From the NCBI RefSeq assembly GCF_003144195.1, contig NW_020290083.1, positions 1 through 63,121 on the forward strand: a stretch of 63,121 nt of DNA. The letters run 5' to 3'. Below are positions 22,831-35,100 of the stretch, in pieces. Origin of the DNA: Ceraceosorus guamensis. Lineage: Eukaryota > Basidiomycota > Exobasidiomycetes > Ceraceosorales > Ceraceosoraceae. Positions within the stretch are counted from its first letter, which is position 1, and each line of letters starts with the position of its first letter. The notes below the pieces were generated by a model that worked only from the letters and a program-made list of their open reading frames with translations, was not told the DNA's origin and did not search any database. Position numbers and translations under genes: made by a program.

Positions 22831-25311
22831 ATGGCGATGGATTTGGTGGCATCGGCCAGGCTGCACTGGCAAGATTGTCTTGCCCAGCAGTCGGCACAGG
22901 CAGGTCCAAGCAGCATACAACCACACCTCAATCACCTCATCGTCGAGAGGCGCAAGCAGGAATCGCAGCTGAGCGACGCGCTAGGTGAGCTGCTGGTGCG
23001 CACTCGGCTCCGTACAGAGCGTACGTGTGCAGGTGCAGAGGCAAGGTCCAACACTGCAAAGTTCTGCGTGCTTGACATTGCTCACACTGCATCTCTTGGC
23101 TGCACAGAGCTCCTCCATCAATCGTTGACAGAAGCCGCTGCACATCGACAAGACCAGAAAGCGTGGAGCATCTGCAGCTCATCATTGGCAGAGGTGGCAC
23201 CACGCATTGCCGCTCTAGCTAGCGACAATGCTCGCTTTCCTCGGGGCGCTCATGCGTCATCACGCGCAGCCGACGATCAGCTCAGAGCGACTTTGAAACG
23301 CCATTGGCAGCTTTTCGAGAGATCGGTAGCATGCGAGCTGCTGACAGAGCAGCAACTCGAGGCAAGCAGGGGTGCGCATCTTCCCGTGATTCCTCTGCTG
23401 CGCTCCTTATCTGCCGTTGACGAGTTGGAGCTGGAAGATCTGGCGAGGAGCGCAGCTGAGCATGCCCTCGCACAGGCCATGCAGCACCTGCTCCAACATC
23501 ACCCTTCAATCCGGGCGAGGCGAACCAGGCGAGCACCGACAGACGAGTCCATCTACCACCAAGCACGTCTTGCTGCCGCAAAGCACGCGGTCAAGCAGTG
23601 CACAGCACGAGTCAAGCAATATATGCGGTCCAGCAATAAGAACTTCCTTGCAACGATTGAAAGCGAACTGGCAGAGGTGGCCACAGACATGCTTCGTGAG
23701 GCGCGCATCTCTCAACTCTTCGACATCCTAACCCGCTTTCCAGCTTCGACGCCAGCCTTGAGCGATCTGCGCGATGTGCTCAGAACGACTGAGCATAAAG
23801 AAGATGTTTGGCTCGACCTATCGCTCAGCTTGCAGGACCGGCTCCTGCACCCAGGAGCACCCACTGCTCAGATTGTTCAGCTGTACGTCTACCTCATCAG
23901 GGGCCTTCGCATCGTTGACTCTTCCGGTCTCATCTTGTCTCACGTGATAGGAGAAGTACGAAGGTACCTGCGAGCAAGGCCCGATACCATCAACGTACTC
24001 ATCAGCGCTTTGCTGGGAACGGACGAAAGGTTTGCCATGCTAAGAGAAGATATGGGGCTGGGGGAGAGCGGTCAGACGAATGAGGATGACGATAATAGTC
24101 AACTGATTCCACACGTCTCTCGAGCTCCCGCAAAAGATGCGCTTGTCGGAGCGACGCTGGCCGCATCCGCCCTAAACCAGATGCCCAAAAATTGGTCAGA
24201 TCCCAATTGGGAGCCAAGGCCAATCAATGCTGGTCCTGACTACAGGCTGGGCACCTCTTACGACGTCGTACAGATGCTGGTAGGCATCTTTGAGGATCGC
24301 AGCAGGTTTGTGAACGCTTTAGAGGTCAGCACCGCAAAGGGACTCTTGGATGTCAAAGGGTACGACACGGTGAAACAGGTGAGCGCACGCGTACTCCTGC
24401 ACGAGCATTGACGCTTCGCCCACCATGACTTTGCTTTATTTCGCGTTCGCACAGCTCGAGACGAACTTGATTCTCAAGCGACGCTTTGGCGATGTCCTGC
24501 TTTCGCGCTGCGACACTATGCTCGATGACGTAGTGAATTCGAAACGTACAGACAGCAACATTCATGCCAACATCCTACCGCCCGTCGCAAGTCGAGATCA
24601 CTTTGGGCGATTGATGCCAAATCCGTCTCCTCGGACGTCGAGCTTTTCAGAACCCGTAGAGCCAACAACGCATGTCACGCACCCGCTCATATACTCTAGA
24701 CAATTCTGGCCGGATCTGGAGCGCGGACCTCAATCGGTGACGATGGGCAGCGCTCAGCAAGGAAACGATAGTCAGGTGCCGCACATCCCGCTGCCACCCT
24801 CTGGGCTGAGCTTGCTCACCTTTCCGCCGGAGAGCGTTTTGGGCAAGAGTCTGGAGACGTACGGAACGGCGTACAAGAAGGCGAAGACGATGCGAAAGGT
24901 GCAGTGGCTCAATAGCAGAGCCACGGTGGATCTCAGCTTGGAGATGGACGACGGAAGACGAATCGAGATCGAAGCGGTCGACGTGCTGTATGCTGCTACG
25001 ATCGAATGGGTCGCAAGCTGTGAGCGTCGAGGCGATCCTTTTCGCTTTCGAGCCTTCAGGTAGCCATGCTGACGATAGCTTCGATCACTCCCTCTCTTTC
25101 CTTTGGCTAAGTGGCCGGAACAAGCACTGCATTGACGCTTTCCAACCTGGGTTTGGCACTGGGTGTGGACCACGCCGCGGCTGAGAAGGCTGTGCGATTC
25201 TGGTGCGATCGTTGCATCTTGCGAGAGGGTCGCGATGCGGGCGAGATCAGCGAGGACACGTTTGTGGTGGTGGAGAACGTAGATGCATCCGAAGAGGGCG
25301 CAAATGTTTGA
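22831..25311 (+). CDS. APC2: Anaphase-promoting complex subunit 2 (cullin family)
   Basis: Cullin-like scaffold of the APC/C ubiquitin ligase, which pairs with RING subunit APC11 to ubiquitinate mitotic cyclins and securin. Seen: three exons, 22831-24378, 24455-25019 and 25112-25311. They total 2313 nt and encode 770 aa with consistent phase, close to the usual family length. The cullin region includes GTSYDVVQMLVGIFEDRSRF, LLDVKGYDTVKQ spliced to LETNLILKRRFGD, and RKVQWLNSRATVDLSLEMDD. The C-terminal winged helix is ALTLSNLGLALGVDHAAAEK followed by AVRFWCDRCILREG. The start is the first in-frame ATG with a purine at -3 (AACATGG); the frame is open upstream but without an ATG. Same strand as SYS1, 650 bp downstream. 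Confidence 0.92.
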
Positions 25312-25964
25312 TCTCTGCCGCTCTTGCTCACCTTTCTCTGCTACAGCGCCAAGGAGTCTATCATGTGTAGTTGTATTTCAAATCACGACGCAGCAGGCCA
25401 ACACAAATTGCACCTACAGTAGCGGTGCGATCGTGCAAGACCGCCAGCGCGCCAGCGCTAGTACGTCGCTCGCTCTGATTTGGTACGCGACATCATGAGT
25501 CATACGCAGTGTCAACCGAACTCGGCTTTGATTCGCGACCTGACTCAAATGACTTCTTCTGTCTGATGAACGTCGACGGCTCCATGGTTGCTCGTCGCGC
25601 TCCACGTGATTGACGACGACTGAATTGTCATGCGCGATGCAAAGGCCACGGACCTCCGCGCGCTCGCCGACGTGCGCCCAAAGTCGTTGATGATGTCGAT
25701 TGAAGCTCAGCGCGTTGATTTTGGCTGTTTGACTCACGAGCAGCTCGATAGCATACCATCATCTTCTGACCCTTGCCTGATATACTCCATGCTGAAGCGC
25801 ACGCCTCTACACAAGTCTGCCGAGCGATCCTATCGCGCAGAGTTGCAAAGCGTCCTTGACCCATCATCTCCACTTTAGCAAAGCACCGCAGGTCCAGCTT
25901 TCTCACGCACAACTGTCCACGCTTTCAATCGCGACAGTGAGCGCAGCGCATTAACGACGAGATC
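25312..25964. other. APC2-SYS1 spacer
   Basis: About 650 bp between two same-strand genes. It contains an 82-codon ATG frame (25630-25878) with no recognisable similarity, which I do not call as a gene. Holds the SYS1 promoter. Confidence 0.5.
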
Positions 25965-27093
25965 ATGAGAGTGCCATTCGCGCAGAGCTTGGCGGTGCTC
26001 AAACAGCCGGTACAGGGCTTCGACGCTGCCAAAGTTGTGGCTCAGGTTAGTTTGACGTGACAGAGCACAGGTCAAAGAGACCTTCAATCGTGACTCACCA
26101 ATTGACAAGTGATGATTGCCTTCGCCCTCGTCTTCGCAGATCATCGCCTTTCAAACGATGCACTACTTCATTCTAGCCTTGCTGATCCCTTTGAGCCTCT
26201 CGCTCTTCGCCTCTCGGGATGCCCTCACTTTTCAAGGCGGAGCTTTCAGCGTGTCCGCCGTGCTCGACTGGAGAGAGCTGCTGGGCGCCAAGGCGTTCGG
26301 AGCATCACCTGATTGGGCAGATGCTTGGCTCACACCGGTATCGCTAGACGGAGTGCCTGGTGCCGGTGGCTTGCAGCACGTTCCGCTGGAGCAGATCACG
26401 AGACCGGCTCCTGGTCGATCAGCTAGCGCTGCCATTCGTCCCATCAAGGCGGAAGATTTGGGAGACGAGTGGGAGCTGAGGGCTGCGGATCCTAGTCGCA
26501 AGTGGGCGACATGGTTAGCATGGATCGTGGCTGGAGTCTTGGAGTGAGTGAAAGGCAGCGGCAGCATGATTCGGTGCATTTGGCCATCGTTGCGACGAGA
26601 GTGACTGATTGCCGCACTCTTGCACAGCATGCATCTCTTGCTCTTCTTGATTCGCAAGCCTACTGCGATGTTGGATCACGTCTTGACCTTTCACCTCTTG
26701 CACCTGATCATAACTACGCTCTGGGTCAGGTCGGTGCCATCGTGGTGGTACTATGCGCTCGCAGCTCTACACGCAGCTGGCTGCGTCGTCTCCTCCGAAG
26801 CCTTTGCAGTCAAAAGAGAGATGCGAGACGGCTTCAATGCGCCCGTCTGGGATGTAGACGATCTGGCAGATCAACAGCAGCAGCATGGTGAATCGTCACG
26901 CAGGGACACCTCGCAAGGTGACGCTACCAGTAGCAGCAGGGCGTCTCGACAACCGACTTTCGTAGTCGACGAGGACGATACGGACGACACTAGCCAGACG
27001 CTGTTTGAAGCGCCATCTCATGTCGTGGCTTCGAACGAGGACGAGAAGGGATTGGAGCACATGGAGCTTAAACCTCTAAGCAGGCGCGATTAG
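25965..27093 (+). CDS. SYS1: SYS1 Golgi integral membrane protein
   Basis: Multi-spanning Golgi protein that recruits the GTPase Arl3/ARFRP1 and so supports trans-Golgi trafficking. Seen: three exons, 25965-26045, 26140-26543 and 26628-27093. They total 951 nt and encode 316 aa in consistent phase. The joined N-terminus reads FDAAKVVAQ|IIAFQTMHYFIL, then LLIPLSLSLFASRDALTFQG and VLDWRELLG, matching the family. Four hydrophobic segments are visible: FILALLIPLSLSLF, WATWLAWIVAGVLDMHLLLF, HLLHLIITTLWVRSV and YYALAALHAAGCVV. The closing motif AFAVKREMRDG is conserved. The roughly 100-residue acidic Ser/Gln-rich cytosolic tail (residues about 215-316) is longer than in animal SYS1. Confidence 0.93.
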
Positions 27094-27444
27094 AGCGTCT
27101 GCGATCACTTTCAGATATCATGCACAAGTGGGAGCCGCAATTCACATTCAATGAAAATCAGCTCGTTCAGCTACTCCCAGCTGGCTTGCAAAGAGGTCTA
27201 GGGCACCCCAAAACGTCGGTGTTAGATGAGATGAAGTCACAGTACACCTTGAGACGTGTTCTGTCTCCTTTCGTTGAAGGAGCGAATTGGCTGACACTCA
27301 CTCATACAAAGAAGCTTTACGCTCTCGATGAGGGTCGCCAGCGGCACGGAGTTCTTCCCGCCTTTTCTGTGTCTGTTCGGCCTATATTGCACGAGCCCGA
27401 GGTTGCAGTTGTGGAAGGATGTCTCAAGACTCTAAATTGCTCAT
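27094..27444. other. Convergent SYS1-MMS2 spacer
   Basis: About 350 bp holding the 3' ends of two convergent genes. An ATG frame from 27120 runs on into the antisense of MMS2; I regard it as chance. Confidence 0.6.
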
Positions 27445-28275
27445 TCATGCGTACGTGGATCCTTCGGCAGGTTGAGGCAGCTTGCGATTCTGGCTTGCCG
27501 CCATGTCCCTGCGTGGCAAATGTCGAGGATCGCGTCAGGATGATCGCCTTCGTAGATGTGTGCACACACACGACACGTGGCACGTGCTGCCCCAGCTCCT
27601 GACTGAGAAGTAGCAGCTCCTACCTTGCTTGCCTCCTTCAAAGCTAGCTTCATCGATGTGCTTGTCGCACTCACCTTCTGAGCTCCACCAATACCGTCTC
27701 CAATGTATTCTCTCGCCTCCACCCCGCGAGAACTGGCAACGCTGCTGCATTGACCTGCAGAGGGATCTCACCGCTGTCAGTCAGGGACATTACGATTGCT
27801 GCGACCGTCACCAGATTGGCTCCGCGATGCCCAACGGACTGCGAAATGCCAAGATGATGGCATGCATGCTCACCTTTCCATCTGATCCGACACACGGCAG
27901 GTTGATCTTTGTGAGGAAAGCAACCTCGGGAGGCTTGTCCGGGTAAGAGGCTCCGCAGTACACCTTCAAAGAGTAGATGCGATTCTGAAAGATGGTGTGT
28001 CCTGGTCCGATGATCGTTGCGCCCCAGTTGGACATTTCTGGGAACACGAGATTGCGACGTGAGTACAGAGAAAGAGCAAGCGATGTGGCTTGGAAGCTTA
28101 CCAATATCGGAGCTGTCATCGAGACCATAAGAGCAGGTGCCATCTCCAATACCTTTTTCTCCCTTTTCAAGCTCCTCCAACAGCCTGAAAGATCGCGGAA
28201 CTAGAGCCGTCGAGGATGGAAATCAGCAGCGAGCGCGGTCCCTCGCGATCACTCGAAGCACTTACTCTTGGCCAT
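27445..28275 (-). CDS. MMS2: Ubiquitin-conjugating enzyme variant MMS2 (UEV)
   Basis: Catalytically inactive E2 variant that pairs with Ubc13 to build K63-linked ubiquitin chains in error-free post-replication repair. Seen: five exons at 28275-28266, 28200-28102, 28037-27874, 27754-27675 and 27508-27445. They total 417 nt and encode 138 aa, matching the yeast protein's length. The joined start is [20 protein letters not shown]. Then follow [59 protein letters not shown] and the end QPAEGSTYA. No E2 active-site Cys sits at the usual place after the NLPCV strand, as expected for a UEV. The first coding exon is only 10 nt. Divergent from the SET-domain gene. Confidence 0.95.
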
Positions 28276-29283
28276 GGTGGTCGAGACTTCGATATGCTGG
28301 CGGCTGGGGCTGTGGCTGCAATGCGGTGGTTGAGCCTGGATGTGTGCGGCGGAATGAGATGTGGCTAGGAAGCGCCACCTTGATGGTGCTCAGCAGCGCT
28401 GCAATGTCTCGAGCAAGCGCGATTTGATGTTTTGGGAAGCTTGTAGAGCACCCGAGGTCGAAGCGGCAGTCGTGATCGGCATACAGGTGCTGTGCGTCAG
28501 TCACGAGTCACGCGGCACGAATGATGGTTGCGTTGGTGCGAGTTTTGCAGTTGCAGTTTGATGAGTCGAGTGGTGAGGTTCGAGTCGAGTGCAGGCGGTG
28601 GCCCGATCGCATCACATGGGGCGGGCGAGCAGCAAGCAGGCTTGCAGGCGACGATAACCCTCGTGACGTGACTCTTGACTCTTGACCTGACTGCGCGACC
28701 ATGCAGAGCTTGACATGCACGCACGCACGGCTATCAGTCAAGAGTCAAGGGTCAAAGAGTCACGAGTTGTGAGTCAATGAGTCTGAGTATGAATTCTCAT
28801 CACGTGCACAGCCTGCCGCGACCCGCTGCTGTTTCTCGGCCGGGAGTCCGGCGCGAGCTTGAATTTCTTCACCGCCACGATTCAAGATTAATCACGACAT
28901 TCACATTTGAAATTTGCATCACGAACGTCACGAGTTTGAATCAGAATCAAAACTCGTGATTCACATTGTGGAGTCTGATTGCACAGAGCGGCAGGAACCC
29001 TCGCAAATTGTTTGAGTGTGTTACACGCTCGCCTGCTTGACTGACGACCATCACCCAATCATCAATGTGAATGCGTCTTGGAAGCGCGACTGCATCTGCT
29101 GCATTGGAAGGGGAACCTGCAGTCATTCCGTGCCAAACAGCCAATCGATGCAAGCGGTCTCCCAAGAGGACAGCGCGCACATTCGAGAGACAAGGTGCAC
29201 AAGAGGTGCGCGCTCTGGTTCTCGTTTGCAGGGAGCGCAGAGGCCCATCCATCGACACTAGGAGCAGGCTGGCACAAAGGAGG
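28276..29283. promoter_or_regulatory. Divergent intergenic region, MMS2 and SET-domain gene
   Basis: About 1 kb between divergent start codons. The segment 28490-28975 is packed with direct and inverted copies of words such as GTCACGAGT, CTTGACTC and CACGATTC, which can pair with one another. No core promoter element is clear. Confidence 0.5.
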
Positions 29284-30387
29284 ATGACGAAGCACGGAAA
29301 AGACCCGCAAAGCAAGCACAACAAGGGTTTCCTGTTTGGCGGCGATCAGCGCAACCAGAAGAAACCTACGCCTCACCCCCTCAGCAAGCAAGGTCGGGCT
29401 GCAGCGAGCGCCAACGCACAGGTCAAGCTCAAACCCATTCAGTCCGCTCCTTGGCCCGGCCAGCAGGAGGACGACAGCAGCAGCGATGACAATGACGATG
29501 ATGCCTCCGCCGCACCATCTCAACGGCGATTGAGGAGGCTAGATGTAGCCTGCATCCCTTCCAAAGGTCTGCCACCCCACCTGCATCATCTCTGCCAAGC
29601 CATCCATCCCGACGATCCTCACTCCTCGCAGAGCTGCGCGGCAAGAGCCGCCTTTCTGCGCGTGCCGGCATCTGCGTTGCATCCAGCTGCAGGTCAGTAT
29701 GGTTTGTTCGCCGCCATCGATATCCCACCTCGCACTCCCATTGCGCCCTACTTTGGCATGTTGCACACCGAGGCAGAGAGCGATCCGGCCAGCAACTACG
29801 ATCTCGCTTTGGAAGGACCTTCTGGAGAGAGATTGGCCATCGATGCAACGCATGCGGGCAGCATCGCTCGCTGTGAGTAGCCTTGCTTTATTGGCGTGAT
29901 GTCTGCCTGTATGCTCACATTTCCCCTTCATTCAGTCTGCAACGACTATCGAAATATTCTCAATCGGCCAAATGCTGAGCTGCGCGATTTCATTGCGCGG
30001 CCGGCGCCGATGTCGGGCACCAGAGACCTTGCTTCCACGAAAGCACAGCTTCGACGCGCTTCTCACCTCGAAGATGAAGCAATTGCGACCACAGGCAGCA
30101 AGGCGGGCGCTGCCAAAGCACTCGGCACCGAGCAAGGCTCATCAGCTTCTCCTGCGCCACCCGAAGAACAGTCATCCATCAGCGAGACGAGCGATCTGGC
30201 TGTCGACGAGGCGCTGGCAAACCTCAGCGTGTCAGACGTCAAGCCTGCGCGGCCTGCCGCAGGTGCCCAAATGCGGCCCATTATCGGACTGGCAATCTAC
30301 AGCGCCTCCAAACCGATCAAGCGCGGCGAGGAGATCTGTATCAGCTATGGCAAAGGCTTCTGGGCCGCGAGAGAAGGTCGTGAATGA
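29284..30387 (+). CDS. SET-domain protein (putative lysine methyltransferase)
   Basis: Probable protein-lysine methyltransferase using S-adenosylmethionine; target unknown. Seen: ATG at 29284 and two exons joined at GSIAR|FCNDYRNILN. The N-terminal 90 residues are basic, then acidic/Ser-rich. SET motifs follow in order: AAGQYGLFAAIDIPPRTPIA (entry strand), DATHAGSIARFCNDYR at the position of the canonical RFxNHSC motif, then after a roughly 90-residue Ser/Ala-rich insert, GLAIYSASKPIKRGEEICIS with YGKGFW at the C-terminal tyrosine motif. The ND in place of NH and the absence of post-SET cysteines suggest a divergent fungal SET group, not a histone H3 enzyme of known type. Last conserved gene before the orphan block. 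Confidence 0.85.
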
Positions 30388-31074
30388 AGGACCGAATGAT
30401 CGGTACCCACTTTGACAGCAGCGTGATGCCTGCTTCGAGTGTGACCGGCAGCTCCGCGGTTCCGTACGCGACCCTTACCGCTCGTCAAGGGTTTGCTGGT
30501 TCTGATGTCCGCAAGACGTATCTGTAAGCACAATTGTGGTTGTTCAGTGGCCACTAACGTGTTTGGCCTTGACAACAGAGAGGACCAAGCGGGACCGTTC
30601 CAATCAGGCCCGGAGAGATTGACGTGTGAATATAAGAGGGTTTGTGCCTTGATGTGGTGTAGGCCTCATGCCACTGTTGGCGTGAAAGGTTGCTGAGGCG
30701 GAGATATGCTACTGATCTGATTTGACTTGACTTGGCTGAGTGGCTGGCTGTATGATGAAAGAAGCAACTGCTCAAGGGTTTTGTGCAAGCTTCGTGGTGA
30801 AGGAGGGATATTTGGCATGCACACGCACAGACGCGGGGTGCACAATTGTGGCGGGCAAATGACATGATATCAGCTTGCCATAGCGCGCAGCTTCGCCCGC
30901 CACGCACATCTTCTACTTTCCGACCTTGTGGACTGTCGTTGGAAGTCATCCTGCCCAGAGCCTTGGTCTACGCTAGCAACGCCGTCGTGGTCATCTTCGT
31001 GATCGTTCTGCCCCCTTTTCTTTGAACTTTCCGGCCGCCATTCTTCTTGCCCTCCATTGCTTCACAAAACAGCT

Positions 31075-31091
31075 GGGGGGGGGGGGGGGGG
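31075..31091. repeat. 17-base poly-G tract
   Basis: Uninterrupted G run at the proximal side of the orphan block. Confidence 0.85.
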
Positions 31092-31826
31092 CCCGAATTC
31101 ACAGGTTTCAAAATTTCTGCATGGTTGGGGTGGTCGCTGACTCTAGCTAGCTGACGTGAAAGCGTTTTTGGATACAGCGGCATTAGCCCGGTCTACCCAG
31201 ACAACAACTGGCAACGCCTTGGGCCTGAATGCCTGTGTTCCTCCATTGACCTGTAAACCTCAGCCGAGCTTCCCATTGTCTAGCCATAGCCTTCAGAAAG
31301 CCGCTTCAAGGCATGTCAGCCAGGAAGTGGGAGGCGCGTCGTGCTGCCAATGGACATGAACAGGAGATGAAAGATATTCGCTGCCAACACGTCTGTGAAT
31401 TGCGCTCGTTACAGAAGAAATCACAGTCCTGAGAGCGGAGAAGAACGACATTCGCCACATAAGGAATACCGTGGCGTGCATTCTGTGGCACGAAGTGGGC
31501 TTGCCCTCTGAATTGACTCCAGGTGAGATTGTACTGAAAGTCTAGCAGCGAGGAGAGAGAGAGAGAGGGGAAATACGTGACGTGGCATAAAGTAACGATC
31601 AACTAGACGTCGCAGGCTTCTCGGAAGCGCCCAGCTATTGGCCAGGAATTTGACAAACCTGAGTCAGCCATTGGGGCAGTGCCGACCGTCTGCTTTCATC
31701 CCAGCGGTCGGCATCTGTCTTGCTCATTTCTGTATATCATTGCGCTTGGTCGCGTGGCCGTCCCATCATGCATCGATCCTCACGCACACAAACCAAGTAC
31801 CGGTATAACATCGCATCAAACCACAG

Positions 31827-32006
31827 TCACTCGCATCGCCTCAAGGCCCTTCCCTTCACGCGGCCTCACTTGCCCATTTCACTTATAGCACATCTCACTT
31901 ATAGCATATCTCACTTATACCNNNNNNNNNNTCACTCGCATCGCCTCAAGGCCCTTCCCTTCACGCGGCCTCACTTGCCCATTTCACTTATAGCATATCT
32001 CACTTA
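31827..32006. repeat. Direct duplication flanking an assembly gap
   Basis: A segment of about 65-75 bp beginning TCACTCGCATCGCCTCAAGG occurs at 31827 and again at 31932, 105 bp apart, with the gap between. Inside it a roughly 16-bp sub-unit (ATCTCACTTATAGCAT-like) is itself tandem. The true copy number is hidden by the gap. Confidence 0.85.
31922..31931. other. Assembly gap (10 N)
   Basis: Ten N characters, a placeholder of unknown true length, in the middle of a tandem duplication. The array was probably collapsed in assembly. Confidence 1.
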
Positions 32007-32321
32007 TGCCATTGCGTCGAAAGCACCGCAACCTGCATCGCTTCTAGGCCCTACCCTTCGAGGGCTGATTTTGTAACTGATGCCTCAGTCGCACTCGAAA
32101 TGGGCTTGATCACCGCGGACAAGCCTCTTTTTGCAACAGCACTTTCCACCTCATTATAACATAGATACTCACCTGTGCAAGGCTGGTAACTCATCATGAC
32201 AGAGATACCCACCTGTGCAAGGCTGGTAAAGTTGGGAGCCGGGTAAGACGATTTACATCACAACCTCCGTCGTTGACACTTCCGGGATCATCGCCTCCGT
32301 TACGAGCATTGAGCTCTTAAA

Positions 32322-32333
32322 TAACCCTAACCC
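32322..32333. repeat. Interstitial telomere-like motif, two CCCTAA units
   Basis: TAACCCTAACCC is two units of the C-rich telomere strand. The same hexamer makes up the true telomere at 63027-63121. The interstitial copy has opposite orientation. Confidence 0.6.
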
Positions 32334-35100
32334 GTCTGCATGGCATTGGATCCGAAGGAAGCATTTAGGACCCGAGTTCGAGAGCGAGACCGCATGCTCA
32401 CACGTGCATGCTCGATCTGATGCCGAACTCTCGCGCATCTCATCAGAAGACCGATTCAAGCATGTAGAGTTATTCTACGGGGAAACATCCCTCTGTCGCT
32501 GTACGGCTGGTCTCGACAAGCACTATAAGCCAGGTTAACATGCTCTCACTTGTGAGCTGGCGAGTGTGGAAAACCATTGCCAAGTGTGAGGCCGATGCTG
32601 CTTCAGCGTATATGATCGGGTGATCATTCAGGCAATAGAGTCCCAACGTCTTTCTAAGCTGAGCTGAGGCGAGCGAATCTCGGTTGAGCGACTCGTTGTC
32701 CCTCAGCAAGTCGCAGTGAAGCGCAAGACGTCGACAGTCTCTTAGACGCGAGTGAGATTTTGAATCTCTACATGCGCCCGGCCACAGCGCCCTTCTTCTG
32801 CTTTTGTTCTGTATCCTTTCCCCTACCAACGGCTGGCAGCTACGCGACGCTCTCAGTAGAAAAATCAGAGAGTTTACGATCGTGTCACGAAGCTCTTCAA
32901 TGCTTGTATGTTGTTTCTCTACAAAGCTTTGCAGACATTCACGCGCTCGTATTTGCACAAGAGTTTCTAGAGATGATTCCTCGATGGGGACGTGCATTGC
33001 GACCCCCTTTGAGATTTAATGTCTGTTTATTGATCCGAAGGATAAATTACACAAGCTTCGACCTCATTTATATCCCGAACTCATCCTTTTGACGGTCTTA
33101 TTTCCCAACTCTTGCGCTGAAAAGAATTTGCAGTGCCGCAACCGGTCTCTCTGCAAGACCTTCAGCTCTAACGAGTAGCCAACGCACGTAAAGATCCATC
33201 GACTTGTGGCGTTTTTTTGTTTTTTGTTCTTTTTTTACACCTCTTTTCCACTGGTGCACATGCGCCGACCTTGCTCACCGCCAGTGCGAACTCACCGTCT
33301 CGGTTCCGATAATCATTCTCACGATCACGTCTTCTCGCTGCGGTCACGAAAGTTTCTGATTCTCAAGATTAATTATAGGTGCTTATTTTGGTCATTTAGG
33401 CCTTTTACATTAGCATAATTTCACTGAATATCATATGCGAGAGTGATAGCGTCCCAGCGACGCGTTAGTGAGAAAGCACGTCGAAGTTTGGTCGATGAAA
33501 CTTTGACCAAAACTTTCATGCGCTTTGTCACACCCCCTCGCGCCCACCAGCAAAAGTCCACGGGTATCACACAACAAGATTGTCGCGTCTGGAATTGGTG
33601 CATTGACCCTTCTCGATACGAACACAGCTTGATGACATGCGATCGCGTGAGTCAGTAGGATTGCGCGGACACTATTTACAGCGGGCTTATAACGATTCAG
33701 GCTCTGTACCAAGCTCGCTTCTCTCCCTATTTGTCTTCGAGACGCGTATTTAGCTCGAAAGAATGAACTTGATGAATCCTTGCTAGCAAAAGCGCGAGAA
33801 CGCCAGACTCCAAATATACAAGAAAGCGCCTTTGTACAGCCTAAATCCTCTCTGAAATTGCATCAACTCCCTCACTGGGTGATGAAAGACCTGCGGTCAG
33901 TGATTGGTCGCTCAAAAAAACGTCGATCCTGCTTACGACATAACTTGTGCGGCATCACACCATTGAGATCGATCAAAACTCAAGACCAGTGAACAAATTT
34001 GCTTGGTCCTTCACTACAGATGTGTGTTGTCGACCAGTCCGAGTACTGCAAGTGATTTTGCCCACAAGAATTTGGCGGTAGCGTTCCGAGTGAAAGCTGC
34101 ACATAATCTTTTTGAGGAGGCTTCCAATCCAATGGGTTGACTTCGTCTCAGCTGTCTCGAGGCGCGTCCCCGTGCAACAAAGTCATCGCTGTAAGCGCGC
34201 TTTGCCCCTATTCGGTCACAAAGGGAAAAAGCGATCGTGGAAAAGGCCCAGGGATACAGCTTTGCACGTCGCATTGCTTCACCTGAGAACTCCATTCAGG
34301 CATTGGCAATGACAGCAACTCGTAACTCAATTGCCCACCTTCCTGCGCGGATGAGTCGAGTGAAAGGCACGGTCTGGCTGGTGAGGCAATTGCGATATGT
34401 TTGACAGGAAGCGTCTTCATTAATTTTGCAAGTCCTCTGATCGTTTGTTGAATCGTTTTCACAACCCGCTATATTGTCACACCGTCAAATGAGGCTTTGC
34501 AGATCAGACAAAGTGATGGCCTCAATAGGCCAACCAAAAAGGCGGTACAAGAGTTCACAGCCAGTAACGAAGACTCAGCTACGTGTGACTCAACAAAACT
34601 CGAGAGACTCCTATGCACAGTCTTAGACTGTGTGGTGAAAACAAGATGCGAATTGGGAGCTTGTTTGTAAGTGGAGGCAATGGGAGCAGCTCGTTTTTGA
34701 GTATCGCGTTGGCTCTGTCGTTGGATGCGCATGCAATGATTCGCACAGCTGAGATGGCTGGCCCTTGACCGAGGAGCCGAGGTGGAATGGTCTGGCGATG
34801 GCCATTTGCTCCTGATGTTGATATCACCGCTTCGCGCGTCTCAAAACAGCTATGCTGGGGACCTCATCTGGTCTTTTCCTTCCACGCAGAGATCTCGCTG
34901 CGCGGGTGTGACGCGGACCTTGAATTGCATCATCCTCCTGTTCTGGACTGGGACCGCTGAGGACGTGCCCTGTATCGAAACACACACAGACACGAGAGAT
35001 GATGATAGTATTGAAGAAGAGTGAGGCAGGGGTAAGGGAGGTGTTTACGTATGCATCTATCTGCAGGGCCATGCGGGTCACGGGCTTCGACACTGTAGGC

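Larger units (their letters stand above)
30388..35100. other. Gene-free, AT-richer first half of the orphan block
   Basis: No recognisable protein. It contains a 17-base G run (31075-31091), a duplicated segment around an assembly gap (31827-32006), tandem 45-bp spaced copies of a 20-nt unit (about 32167-32228), an interstitial telomere-like motif (32322-32333), and AT-richer sequence from about 32.7 to 34.7 kb. Reading frames here are short, mutually overlapping on both strands and have no family features. I see nothing that supports a gene. Confidence 0.5.

Noticed and set aside
25630-25878. 82-codon ATG frame between APC2 and SYS1
   Set aside because: No recognisable similarity and no neighbouring exon; lies in the SYS1 promoter region.
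27120-27602. 160-codon plus-strand ATG frame after SYS1
   Set aside because: Its second half is antisense to the last MMS2 exon and intron; no family resemblance.
32470-32997. 175-codon minus-strand frame in the orphan block
   Set aside because: No homologous motif, no clear start context, and the surrounding DNA has overlapping frames of similar length.
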